This document shows positions 46,933 through 55,597 of a DNA stretch of 64,000 nucleotides, piece after piece. Each line of letters begins with the position of its first letter. Within the stretch, counting starts at the first letter, position 1. Both the position numbers and the translations under genes were made by a program. The notes under the pieces were generated by a model. It was not told the DNA's origin, ran no database searches, and saw only the letters and a list, made by a program, of their open reading frames with translations. Location of the stretch: positions 2,728,001-2,792,000 of the forward strand of contig OZ244823.1 of assembly GCA_965220365.1 (NCBI GenBank), read 5' to 3'. Origin of the DNA: Bin80 sp965220365. Lineage in GTDB: Bacteria > Bacteroidota > Rhodothermia > Rhodothermales > Bin80.

Positions 46933-49900
46933 TTATGCTGCAATCGCCAAAGATTCTTTCTCTTTGGCTAAGCGCTCTAGTGCATTCCGGTACTCAACAG
47001 GCATGACCTGTACAAAATCGGCCAGGGCGGTCTCCCAGTTCTCTAAGACCCATTGCGCTGCACGACTCCCTGTATACCGAAAATGATTCTCAATCATCGT
47101 CCGCAGTTCAAGGATGCTCTCCTGCTGATCCATTTCCAGTAACTCGACCGATTCCATGTTACATCGCTCGTTTCTGAACTCCCGTGTAGCATCAATCACA
47201 TAGGCAATGCCTCCGCTCATTCCGGCGGCAAAATTTCGCCCCGTTTCCCCAAGAACAACCACACGACCTCCTGTCATGTACTCACAGCCATGATCTCCAA
47301 CGGACTCAACCACAGCATGAACGCCACTATTCCTTACACAAAAGCGCTCCCCTGCTCCTCCCCGTATATATGCCTCCCCACTGGTGGCCCCGTAAAAAGC
47401 AACGTTACCGATAAGGATGTTCTTGTGAGGTTCGTAGGTTGCCTCTGGTGGTGGAGAGATCATCAGTTTCGCACCAGAGAGCCCCTTTCCGAAATAATCA
47501 TTCGCATCTCCCTGGATGTTAAACGTTACCCCTTTGCAGGCAAAAGCTGCGAAGCTCTGCCCTGCGGAGCCGCTGCAGTTGAAGGTGATCGTATCGTCTT
47601 CTAATCGATTTTCCCGAAAACGCTGTGCCAGTGCATGGCTTAGCATGGTGCCAACGGTACGATTGGTATTTCTGATTTGAATGTCGGCAACTACGGGTTT
47701 GCGTTTCTTTAGCGCAGGCTGGGCCAACGCGATCAATTCATGATCAAGTGCGTGTTCCAAGCCATGGTCCTGTTCCGTAGTAGCAAACTCTTGCAATCTC
47801 TCAGGCACTTCAGGATGTACAAGGATTCGAGATAGGTCCAAATGGCGGGCTTTCCAATGCTTGATTCCCCGTCGTGGCTTCAGTAAATCTACACGCCCAC
47901 ACATTTCTGAGAGTGTCCGCAACCCCAGTTTTGCCATGATTCCACGGAGTTCTTCGGCCACGAAGTGCAAATAGTTCACAACATGCTCCGGTTGCCCAGA
48001 AAATTTTTTGCGTAACTCTGGATCCTGCGTGGCAATTCCTACGGGACAGGTATTGAGATGGCATTTGCGCATCATGATGCATCCAAGTGTTACGAGTGGT
48101 GCCGTTGCAAAACCGAATTCATCTGCGCCCAACAGTGCCGCGACTGCGACATCTCTGCCTGTCTTCATTTGCCCATCACATTCCACGATAATGCGTGTAC
48201 GCAATCCATGGTTCACAAGCGTTTGATGCGTCTCTGAAAGCCCGAGCTCCCAGGGCAGCCCTGCATGCATGATCGAGGTCTTTGGAGAAGCACCCGTTCC
48301 CCCATCTGTTCCACTAATGAGTACGACATCTGCCTTCCCCTTGGCCACCCCTGCTGCAACAGTCCCCACACCAACCTCGGAGACAAGCTTAACACTGATC
48401 CGTGCATTTGAATTTGCATTCTTCAAATCATGAATCAATTGCGCCAAATCCTCAATGGAATAAATATCATGGTGTGGAGGGGGGGAGATCAGGCCGACAT
48501 AGGGGGTAGAGTGTCTTAGCTTTGCAATCCAGGGATAAACCTTTTTGCCGGGGAGCTGTCCCCCCTCTCCTGGCTTAGCCCCCTGGGCGATCTTGATTTG
48601 AATCTCGTCAGCACTTTCCAGATACTCAATCGTCACCCCAAACCTGCCGGAAGCAACCTGCTTAATCCGGCTTCGCCGAGGATTGTCATATCCGTATCGA
48701 TCCGGCCCCTCACCTCCTTCACCGGTATTACTCTTACCCCCGATGGCGTTCATTGCAATCGCCAATGCCTCATGCGTCTCGCCACTGATAGAGCCATTGG
48801 ACATGGCACCGGTCTTGAAGGATTTAACGATCTCGGTCCATGGCATTACCTCGTCCAAATCCACAGGCTCTGCGTTCGAGTAATCAAAGGTTAAAAGCCC
48901 CCTGAGGGTATTTGCAGCACCTTTGTTGATCTCGTCCGAAAAGGCTTTATAGGAGGTATGGGAGTTCGTTCGCGCAGCCTCCTGGACATTTGCAATTGCA
49001 GTTGGACTGAACGCGTGCCGCTCTCCGCCTCGACGCCACTGATATTGTCCCCCGACATCCAGATGATAAACTCCGGTTACCTGCTTTCGCGGAAACGCAC
49101 GCTCATGGCGCATCTCTACTTCCTTGGCAAGAATATCAAGGCCGATTCCTCCAATTCTTGACGGGGTACCGCAAAAATATTGCTCCACCACTTCAGAGCT
49201 GATTCCAACTGCCTCAAAGATCTGAGCCCCCCGGTAACTCTGCAGCGTCGAAATTCCCATCTTGGACATTACCTTCAGGATTCCATATCCGATGGCTTTG
49301 ATATAGCTGCTCTCTGCTTCGGATTCAGAAATCTCTGTAAGTTCCTGCTTACGGACCATATGCCGTACACCGGATAACGCTACATATGGACAGACTGCCT
49401 CCGCGCCATACCCTATCAGCATAGCAAAATGATGCACCTCTCGAGGTTCACCGCTGTCCAGAATCAGTCCGCACCGAAGTCGCAGCCCTTTCTTGATCAA
49501 ATGGTGATGGACTGCCCCTGTAGCCAATAAAGCCGGTATAGGTAGCTGGTTTTCCCCTGCCTCCCGATCAGACAGCACGATCAGGTTAGCGCCGTGACTG
49601 ATTGCCTCGGCAGCCTCTTCCTGAAGTCGCTCCAATGCCATGGAAAGCTCACCCGACTGAAAACACATATTGAGCGTCTGGACACCGGAAACCCCTGCCT
49701 CAATGGACGCCAAATCTGATTCAGTCAGTATTGGCTGTTCGAGCCTTAATTTCTCACAATGTCGAGCGCTCTCACTAAAGAGGTTTCCACTACTTCCCAG
49801 ATTCAGTGCCAACGATGTGACCATGAACTCCCGAATCGCATCCAACGGAGGGTTCGTGACCTGTGCGAAGAGTTGCTTAAAGTAGTCGTAGAGTAATCGG

Positions 49901-51399
49901 GGCCGATCAGAAAGCACCGCCAACGGCGTATCGTTGCCCATCGCCCCCAAGGGCTCTTTTGAACTTTGCCCCATCGGACCTACTAACAGGCGTAGATCTT
50001 CCAGCGTATATCCAAACATCTGCTGCCTGGAAAGCAGTGAGCCTTCCATGGCTTTGGGCTCGGTCGGTGGAAGAGAATCCAGCGTACGTTGATGGTTATT
50101 CAGCCAAATGCGGTACGGGGCTCTTGAGCAAATGCGGGATTTAATTTCCTCATCATCAATAATACGCCTCTCCTCCAGGTCAATCAGGAACATCCGTCCA
50201 GGCTTAAGTCGACCTTTCTTGAGCACATTAGATTCAGCGATTTCGCCAACCCCGGTCTCGGATGCCAAAACAACATAACCATCCTTGCTAATGGTATAGC
50301 GGGAAGGGCGCAGTCCATTCCGGTCCAGTAGTGCTCCCGCATATCGGCCATCGGTGAACGGAATTGTCGCTGGGCCATCCCAGGGATCCATCAGATTGCC
50401 GTGGTACTGATAAAACGCCCGTTTCTCATCTGCCATTTCCTCGGCCCGCTCCCACGCCTCTGGGATGAGCATCATCATTGCATGCGGAAGTGACCGGCCC
50501 GTGTGATAGAGTAATTCCAACGCATTATCAAGAGCCATTGAATCGCTACCCCCTTCACGAATAATCGGTACGAGATTGCGAGTATCGTCCCCAAATTGGT
50601 CGCTCCTGAACATAACCTCGCCTGCACGCATCTGATTGATGTTGCCTCGAAGTGTGTTAATCTCCCCGTTGTGGCACAGGAAGCGGAATGGTTGTGCCAG
50701 AGACCATTCTGGAAAGGTATTTGTGCTAAAACGCGAGTGCACAATTGTCAGCGCGCTCTTGAAACGTGGGGAGCTCAGATCCGGGTAGTATTCCGTAATC
50801 TGTCCGGGCGTAAGCATGCCCTTGTAAACCATAGTTCTGGTTGACATAGTTGCAATGTAACAGCCGCCAAGCTGTCCCTGCAGGACACGACGCTGGAATA
50901 TTTTCCGAAGTACATAAAGTTTGCGCTCGAACGCATCAAGCGGGACTTTTTTGCTCCGCTCGATGAAGCATTGCCAAATTTCAGGCTCCGTCATCCTGGC
51001 ACCTGGGCCAATCACCTCCGATTTCACAGGAACGCGCCTCCAATCTATGAATCTGGCACCTTCTGCTTGAACAATATCCTCCATCAATGCCTTGCATGCC
51101 GCTCGATGTTGAGGGGGGATAAATACCATCCCTATCCCATAATCGTCCGGCTCGGGCAACGATGGAATCTCATGTTCAAAGAATTCATGAGGTAATTGCA
51201 CAAGAATTCCGGCACCGTCTCCAGTCGTTTCATCACAACTGCATGCCCCCCGATGGTCCAAATCCACAAGTATCTGGAGCCCCTTCTGTACAACATTGTG
51301 TGAAGGCGTTCCATCTACGCGACAATAGAGTCCAACCCCGCACGCGTCATGCTCAAATGCAGGATCATATAATCCTTGCTGCTTCATCATCTGTGTCAC
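46933..51399 (-). CDS. gltB: Glutamate synthase large subunit
   Basis: This 1488-residue enzyme has an N-terminal glutamine amidotransferase domain with the nucleophile Cys in HDACGVGLYC after a ~19-residue propeptide, the central and FMN domains, the 3Fe-4S motif CIMMRKCHLNTCPVGIATQ, and the C-terminal beta-helix (GERFCVRNSG...). Length fits the bacterial NADPH-GOGAT. The order gltB-gltD suggests one operon read from the 51.4-kb side. Confidence 0.97.
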   Translation of the reverse strand: MTQMMKQQGLYDPAFEHDACGVGLYCRVDGTPSHNVVQKGLQILVDLDHRGACSCDETTGDGAGILVQLPHEFFEHEIPSLPEPDDYGIGMVFIPPQHRAACKALMEDIVQAEGARFIDWRRVPVKSEVIGPGARMTEPEIWQCFIERSKKVPLDAFERKLYVLRKIFQRRVLQGQLGGCYIATMSTRTMVYKGMLTPGQITEYYPDLSSPRFKSALTIVHSRFSTNTFPEWSLAQPFRFLCHNGEINTLRGNINQMRAGEVMFRSDQFGDDTRNLVPIIREGGSDSMALDNALELLYHTGRSLPHAMMMLIPEAWERAEEMADEKRAFYQYHGNLMDPWDGPATIPFTDGRYAGALLDRNGLRPSRYTISKDGYVVLASETGVGEIAESNVLKKGRLKPGRMFLIDLEERRIIDDEEIKSRICSRAPYRIWLNNHQRTLDSLPPTEPKAMEGSLLSRQQMFGYTLEDLRLLVGPMGQSSKEPLGAMGNDTPLAVLSDRPRLLYDYFKQLFAQVTNPPLDAIREFMVTSLALNLGSSGNLFSESARHCEKLRLEQPILTESDLASIEAGVSGVQTLNMCFQSGELSMALERLQEEAAEAISHGANLIVLSDREAGENQLPIPALLATGAVHHHLIKKGLRLRCGLILDSGEPREVHHFAMLIGYGAEAVCPYVALSGVRHMVRKQELTEISESEAESSYIKAIGYGILKVMSKMGISTLQSYRGAQIFEAVGISSEVVEQYFCGTPSRIGGIGLDILAKEVEMRHERAFPRKQVTGVYHLDVGGQYQWRRGGERHAFSPTAIANVQEAARTNSHTSYKAFSDEINKGAANTLRGLLTFDYSNAEPVDLDEVMPWTEIVKSFKTGAMSNGSISGETHEALAIAMNAIGGKSNTGEGGEGPDRYGYDNPRRSRIKQVASGRFGVTIEYLESADEIQIKIAQGAKPGEGGQLPGKKVYPWIAKLRHSTPYVGLISPPPHHDIYSIEDLAQLIHDLKNANSNARISVKLVSEVGVGTVAAGVAKGKADVVLISGTDGGTGASPKTSIMHAGLPWELGLSETHQTLVNHGLRTRIIVECDGQMKTGRDVAVAALLGADEFGFATAPLVTLGCIMMRKCHLNTCPVGIATQDPELRKKFSGQPEHVVNYLHFVAEELRGIMAKLGLRTLSEMCGRVDLLKPRRGIKHWKARHLDLSRILVHPEVPERLQEFATTEQDHGLEHALDHELIALAQPALKKRKPVVADIQIRNTNRTVGTMLSHALAQRFRENRLEDDTITFNCSGSAGQSFAAFACKGVTFNIQGDANDYFGKGLSGAKLMISPPPEATYEPHKNILIGNVAFYGATSGEAYIRGGAGERFCVRNSGVHAVVESVGDHGCEYMTGGRVVVLGETGRNFAAGMSGGIAYVIDATREFRNERCNMESVELLEMDQQESILELRTMIENHFRYTGSRAAQWVLENWETALADFVQVMPVEYRNALERLAKEKESLAIAA

Positions 51400-51837
51400 C
51401 TTTTTCAGAACTGGCTACGCATTGCCCAGAACTGATTTTTCTCGCAAATCTCTTTCTGTCCCCTTATAATTAAACGATTTTTTGAATAATTTCCTAAAAT
51501 TCTCCATTGCATGTGAAACCCAATATCGGAGAATTTGTATACTGACCTGAATAATTTCTGCATAATAAGCTATTATCCTTAATTATTTTAGATTTTTTAT
51601 GAAAAATTCGTTATTATGTAGTCATTGGCTTTATTCATGGGAAATAAATTCACGAAAAATTCACGAATTTTTTCTCCACTTCGTTGATCTATCAGGAATT
51701 TTTGCCCCAATCAATGCTTATGTTGACACCTGACCCGGGATCTTTATCAGAGCTTTTGCTGCTAAATGGCACTCCTCTGAGGCAGTTCAAATGCGAGTCG
51801 GGCTCTTTCTTTTCAACCTCAACTATCCAAGGAACTG
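51400..51837. other. AT-rich divergent intergenic region
   Basis: About 438 bp separate gltB and the porin-like gene, so both promoters are here. An 11-bp-spaced direct repeat AAATTCACGA (51646-51655 and 51657-51666) suggests a binding site one helical turn apart. An AAGGA Shine-Dalgarno lies just before the ATG at 51838. No gene is seen. Confidence 0.5.
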
Positions 51838-52560
51838 ATGACAAAGCGCTTCTCTTTTCTTTCACTTGCATTACTCACCCTCTTGATGCTCACACCCATA
51901 CTCACCCATGCTCAATCAGTCAGCTTCGGTGCAGATTTCTTTAACCGCTATATCTGGCGTGGTTATGACTTCGGTGATTCTTTTAGTATCCAACCCGGTC
52001 TTGCACTAAGCGCGGGAAATTTTGAACTGGGAACCTGGGGATCCTATTCGATTAGTTCTGACGGTGCTGGTGCCAATGAACATGACCTTTACGCCACATA
52101 CAGCATTGGCCTTGGTGCCTCTGCGAGCTTAGATCTGACGGTCACAGACTACTATTTCCCCAATGGTGGAGCAGAAGCTGGCGAATGGTTCAATTTCGAC
52201 GGAGATGGTGAGGGGGCACACTGGATTGAACTCATGGGAGCTGTGACCTTTCCAGAATCCTTCCCTCTAACCATTACAGCCGCATTTATGGCTCATAACG
52301 ATCCAGACAATTCGCTTTACCTTGAGGCTGCAATACCATTCACGGTCGCTGATGTCGAATTAGGATTTACACTTGGCTTGGTGGCTGGAGAGAGTGGCTT
52401 CTACGGGGTAGAAGGGGGATCTGTGGTCAATTTGGGCCTATCAGCGAGTAAAGACTTGCAGATAACCGATGACTTTGCATTGCCGCTTAGTGCTGCTTAC
52501 ATCGTGAACCCAACAACTGAAAAGACCTATCTGGTCTTCGGATTCTCGCTCAGTCCTTAA
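51838..52560 (+). CDS. Small outer-membrane beta-barrel protein (TorF/Gcw_chp-like)
   Basis: This 240-residue protein has a signal peptide (to THAQS) and a beta-rich body with alternating residues: VSFGADFFNRYIWRGYDFGD at the start is typical of the TorF/Gcw_chp putative porin family. It ends YLVFGFSLSP. Ligand is unknown. An AAGGAAC ribosome site lies 4 bp before ATG. Confidence 0.75.
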   Translation: MTKRFSFLSLALLTLLMLTPILTHAQSVSFGADFFNRYIWRGYDFGDSFSIQPGLALSAGNFELGTWGSYSISSDGAGANEHDLYATYSIGLGASASLDLTVTDYYFPNGGAEAGEWFNFDGDGEGAHWIELMGAVTFPESFPLTITAAFMAHNDPDNSLYLEAAIPFTVADVELGFTLGLVAGESGFYGVEGGSVVNLGLSASKDLQITDDFALPLSAAYIVNPTTEKTYLVFGFSLSP

Positions 52561-52573
52561 GCTGAGTCTATGA

Positions 52574-52613
52574 GACGGGAGGTCTAGACTTGATTACATT
52601 TAGGCCTCCCGTC
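52574..52613 (+). terminator. Hairpin after the porin-like gene
   Basis: GACGGGAGG (52574-52582) pairs perfectly with CCTCCCGTC (52605-52613) across a 22-nt loop, 14 bp after the stop. The loop is long and no strong T-run follows, so it may be a processing or weak termination signal. Confidence 0.45.
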
Positions 52614-52718
52614 ACCATCTACTGGACAAATGTGTGGAACTCCTGCATCTGCACATTCGATTGTGGCCCCTACCTATTCTTGTGAGCAGATTGTGTATTG
52701 ACCTGTATGGCAGAAGCG

Positions 52719-52737
52719 GTGAAAACGATGTTTTCAC
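52719..52737. repeat. 8-bp perfect hairpin
   Basis: GTGAAAAC-GAT-GTTTTCAC at 52719-52737 is a perfect 8-bp inverted repeat just before the MITE-like element. Its role is unknown. Confidence 0.45.
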
Positions 52738-52805
52738 AAAATTGGAGGATGGACCAAAAAGAAAAGTACCTTCTGTGTTGCAATCTACAGCCGCCCGGCT
52801 GCTAG

Positions 52806-52984
52806 CAGTCCGTGGATAAAGTCTCCCAATAGATTGAGCAACGCTTTTCTAGTTCATTTTTGACTATTAAGAGGGTGAATCAGGATGAAAAATCCAAGAA
52901 TTAGCCATTTACGATAGTTGTTTTACATATCTCCAATCAACTACAGACTCCCTGTTTCTATGGACATACTTTATCCACGGGCTG
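52806..52984. mobile_element. 179-bp MITE-like element with CTAG target duplications
   Basis: Terminal inverted repeats CAGTCCGTGGATAAAGT (52806-52822) and its reverse complement with one change, ACTTTATCCACGGGCTG (52968-52984), bound 179 bp. Direct CTAG duplications flank both ends (52802-52805, 52985-52988). CTAG fits the YTAR target of the IS5 group. There is no transposase inside, so it is non-autonomous. Confidence 0.75.
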
Positions 52985-53121
52985 CTAGGGGGCTTTGGCG
53001 ATGTTCCACTGCAAATTCACCGTTGGACCCTAGATTGACACGAAATGCACAACTGCTGCCGAAGAAATGCCCCGCATTGAAAAACACAGGATCTCCGACG
53101 CGGATCCGTTTGTACTACCCG

Positions 53122-53490
53122 TTACAAAATAAAGCTCAATACAATCGTCACTGCAGTGCCAGCAAGAGCGCCAACAGCGATCCCTGTCCCAACCACCCAG
53201 CGTATGAGCCGAGTTTCGAGTCTACTGATTTCACCACGTACAGTACTGATTTCACCACGTACAGTACTGATTTCACCACGTACAGTACCGATTTCGCTGT
53301 TCATGTCTCCACGCAAATCACTGATTTCGCCACGTACTGTGTTGATCTGGCTACGCACAAAGTCCTTGGTTGCAAGGTCTCCGCGTTCCTTTTCGGCGGC
53401 ATCCGCAACGACATTTGCAATCGCCTCGGCCTGTTCACGCTTGAACCCTGACTTGGATAGACTGCGAGCAATTGTAAGGGTATTTAGCAT
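53122..53490 (-). CDS. DUF1640/CCDC90-like coiled-coil membrane protein
   Basis: This ~122-residue protein matches DUF1640: MLNTLTIARSLSKSGFKREQ with the AEAIANVV segment, a coiled coil with heptads GEISTVR repeated, and a C-terminal membrane helix (WVVGTGIAVGALAGTAVTIVL). The family is related to mitochondrial MCUR1/CCDC90. I chose ATG 53490, because the upstream extension in the open frame has unlike composition. Function is unknown. DNA repeats of 21 bp encode three heptads. Confidence 0.8.
   Translation of the reverse strand: MLNTLTIARSLSKSGFKREQAEAIANVVADAAEKERGDLATKDFVRSQINTVRGEISDLRGDMNSEIGTVRGEISTVRGEISTVRGEISRLETRLIRWVVGTGIAVGALAGTAVTIVLSFIL
53224..53286. repeat. Three perfect 21-bp tandem repeats in the coiled-coil gene
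   Basis: ACTGATTTCACCACGTACAGT occurs three times exactly (53224-53244, 53245-53265, 53266-53286), with a further degenerate copy near 53318. On the minus strand each unit encodes one heptad (TVRGEIS), so copy-number change would lengthen the coil by whole heptads. Confidence 0.9.
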
Positions 53491-53800
53491 GCTTTTGTCA
53501 AAGAGAAATATTGACTGCGAGTCGTGATACACTCTTTCAGGGAGTGGGTTTCCAGTCTCCCATAGCCCACCTCGTTGCCCCACAGATCTGGTGGTCATGT
53601 AGCAGCAGCCGATTGGGCTTGTCTTGCCCCCATTCATGATCTTTATTTCCACGGTACGCAACGAATTGCAGCCACGAAAAATGCAGCAACTTCTTTTTGT
53701 GGGTACTACCACAATTCGTGTGGAATATTTCGTTCTCACCAAATTTATACATTTCATGGAACCAGTACCAGATATTGCGGTGCGTCACAGCTTATAATTA
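53491..53800. other. Intergenic region, no gene supported
   Basis: Minus frames here (up to 89 residues upstream in frame with the coiled-coil gene) have no recognisable features. Its promoter probably lies here. Confidence 0.4.
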
Positions 53801-53929
53801 GGTAGCGATTGGAAGATTGATCGGATGGATCTGGATGCAAAAGTTCAACGGATTGACATCTACATTTCGCATTCGGGTCGTGCGTTGATCTGCCCGAAGA
53901 CCGGGGAGACGGGAACGTCACGGCGACCC
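53801..53929 (+). pseudogene. N-terminal remnant of an ISL3-type transposase
   Basis: The plus frame after an in-frame stop reads DWKIDRMDLDAKVQRIDIYI, then SHSGRALICPKTGE, which matches the N-terminus of ISL3-family transposases (W-x-V-x-x-V-D-L-D...CPxTGE). The normal continuation to the zinc finger and catalytic region is lost near residue 40, at the IS110 edge. It looks cut off by the IS110 insertion. Confidence 0.55.
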
Positions 53930-53957
53930 GTAATGATTCTCACTTTAAAGATACTCA

Positions 53958-55274
53958 ATGATGTTGATGAAATTTCGACCGATTTTTTTTGCAGGGATTG
54001 ACTGGGGCTCCCAGTCGCACCAGGTCTGCGTTTTGAACTCGGAGGGTGCCGTTCTGGGCGAACGCGCATTTGCCCACTCTGGAGAGGGGCTCAGCCAGCT
54101 GCTGGATTGGGTGCTTGCCTGTGCGGGCGGGGTTGCCGCGCAGCTTGGGGTCGCCATTGAAATCCCACACGGTCCGGTGGTGGACAGTCTGCTGGATCGA
54201 GGCATTCCAACCTTTTCGATCAATCCCAAACAACTGGACCGCTTCCGGGATCGGTTTTCACCCGCGGGGGCCAAAGATGATCGTCGGGATGCACATGTGC
54301 TAGCGGATGCCCTCTGGACGGATCCCGCCTGTCTGCGCGAACTGGATCCGCTGGATGCCAAGATCGTCCAGCTGCGCGAGTGGTCACGAATGAGTGAGGA
54401 ATTGACCAGCCAGCGCACCCGACTCACGCATCAGGTCCGCGCCCAGCTCTGGCGGTACTTTCCACAATTCTTGGAACTGGGGTTCCCGCTGTTCTCTCCG
54501 GTACTGATCGCCCTTGGGACACTCATTCCCACACCAACCCGCGCCCGCCGGATGCGCCTCTCTTCGGTGGAAAAGGTGCTCAAAGAACACCGGATCCGGC
54601 GTTTGAATGCGGAACAGGTGCTTCAATCCTTGCGGACCCAACCGATCACGGTCGCCGATGGAGTCCTGGAGGCGGCCACCGCACGCATCCGCTTGCTTAT
54701 GCAGCAGCTTGCGTTGATTGAACAACAAGTTCAGGAGGCCCAACACGCCACGGAAACCCTACTTGCATCCCTCTCCCCGGATCAAGCTCCGGTTCCCAGC
54801 GCTTCGCAGGAACCGGAATTGGGTCAGAGAAAGCCCTCTTCTTCGGAGAATCCAGTGCGTGATGTGGAGATTCTTTCCTCCATGCCGGGAGTCGGGACCA
54901 CGGTACTGGCCACGCTCCTCTCGGAGGCATCCAATTTAGTCAAGAACCGGGATTACAAGGGACTACGGTGTTTGTGTGGCGTCGCTCCGGTTACCCGACG
55001 CTCAGGAAAATCCTGGCGAGTGGTTCGACGACGAGCCTCGCAGGCACGCCTGGTCAATGCCCTCTACCACTGGAGCCGCGTGGCCATCCAGCACGATCCC
55101 ACCAGCAAAGCAAAGTACAAAGCCCTGCGGGAGCGCGGCCACAGTCACGGACGAACTCTTCGGTCGGTCGCCGACCGCCTGCTCGCCATCGCCTGTGCAA
55201 TGCTTCGGGACCGAACATACTTTGATCGCAGTCGAGCAACCGCCGCCGCCAAATTGCTCCAACCAGCCGGGTAA
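53958..55274 (+). CDS. IS110-family transposase (DEDD)
   Basis: This 438-residue protein has the RuvC-like DEDD domain: GIDWGSQSH (Asp), VAIEIPHG (Glu), AKDDRRDAHVLADAL (two Asp). A coiled-coil linker (about 200-290) with an unusual Gln/Ser-rich insert (VPSASQEPELGQRK) is followed by the C-terminal Transposase_20 domain (SSMPGVGTTVLATLL, GVAPVTRRSGKSW) with the likely catalytic Ser. IS110 enzymes use a bridge RNA from a non-coding end. GC looks richer than in neighbouring genes. It is intact and probably recent. Confidence 0.94.
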   Translation: MMLMKFRPIFFAGIDWGSQSHQVCVLNSEGAVLGERAFAHSGEGLSQLLDWVLACAGGVAAQLGVAIEIPHGPVVDSLLDRGIPTFSINPKQLDRFRDRFSPAGAKDDRRDAHVLADALWTDPACLRELDPLDAKIVQLREWSRMSEELTSQRTRLTHQVRAQLWRYFPQFLELGFPLFSPVLIALGTLIPTPTRARRMRLSSVEKVLKEHRIRRLNAEQVLQSLRTQPITVADGVLEAATARIRLLMQQLALIEQQVQEAQHATETLLASLSPDQAPVPSASQEPELGQRKPSSSENPVRDVEILSSMPGVGTTVLATLLSEASNLVKNRDYKGLRCLCGVAPVTRRSGKSWRVVRRRASQARLVNALYHWSRVAIQHDPTSKAKYKALRERGHSHGRTLRSVADRLLAIACAMLRDRTYFDRSRATAAAKLLQPAG

Positions 55275-55597
55275 CCCAACAGTAGAACCAACAAAATTCT
55301 ATGGGACCATCAAGAGAGGGCAACAGATGGTGGAGTAATCTCCGAATTGAATGAAAAACGAAGACAATCCAGAGCGGGGAATCCCGCAGACATCTCGTAA
55401 AACTGAAATCCAATCCACTCTCTCACGGTTTGCTGAAATATAGCCTCCGTCCTGCTCATCGAATGTTCTCGCCGTACAATAAATCTGGGGTCAGTGCTGA
55501 TCACTTGGTTAATTTTTGGTGAACACGAGATCTATGACGAATGCATACCGTATACGTCGTTACTTTTGTGTATAAGTGCCTTCGCTGGGTCTATACA
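55275..55597. other. Non-coding right flank of the IS110 element
   Basis: About 323 bp follow the transposase stop. Because only about 30 bp separate the ISL3 remnant from the transposase start, any bridge RNA would more likely be encoded in this right end, as in the IS1111 group; that is inference. No conserved gene is seen. The exact element end cannot be fixed. Confidence 0.4.

Noticed and set aside
46933..51399. Many plus-strand frames within gltB and gltD
   Set aside because: They are shadows of the long, motif-rich minus-strand genes.
53224..53286. Possible CRISPR or IS repeat
   Set aside because: The perfect 21-bp units have no spacers and encode in-frame heptads.
52918..53451. Plus-strand frame with repeated STDFTTY units
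   Set aside because: It is the antisense shadow of the 21-bp heptad repeats in the DUF1640-type gene, which has clear family features on the minus strand.
53491..53757. N-terminal extension of the DUF1640-type protein
   Set aside because: The 89 residues differ in composition and lack the family start, which fits MLNTLTIARSL.
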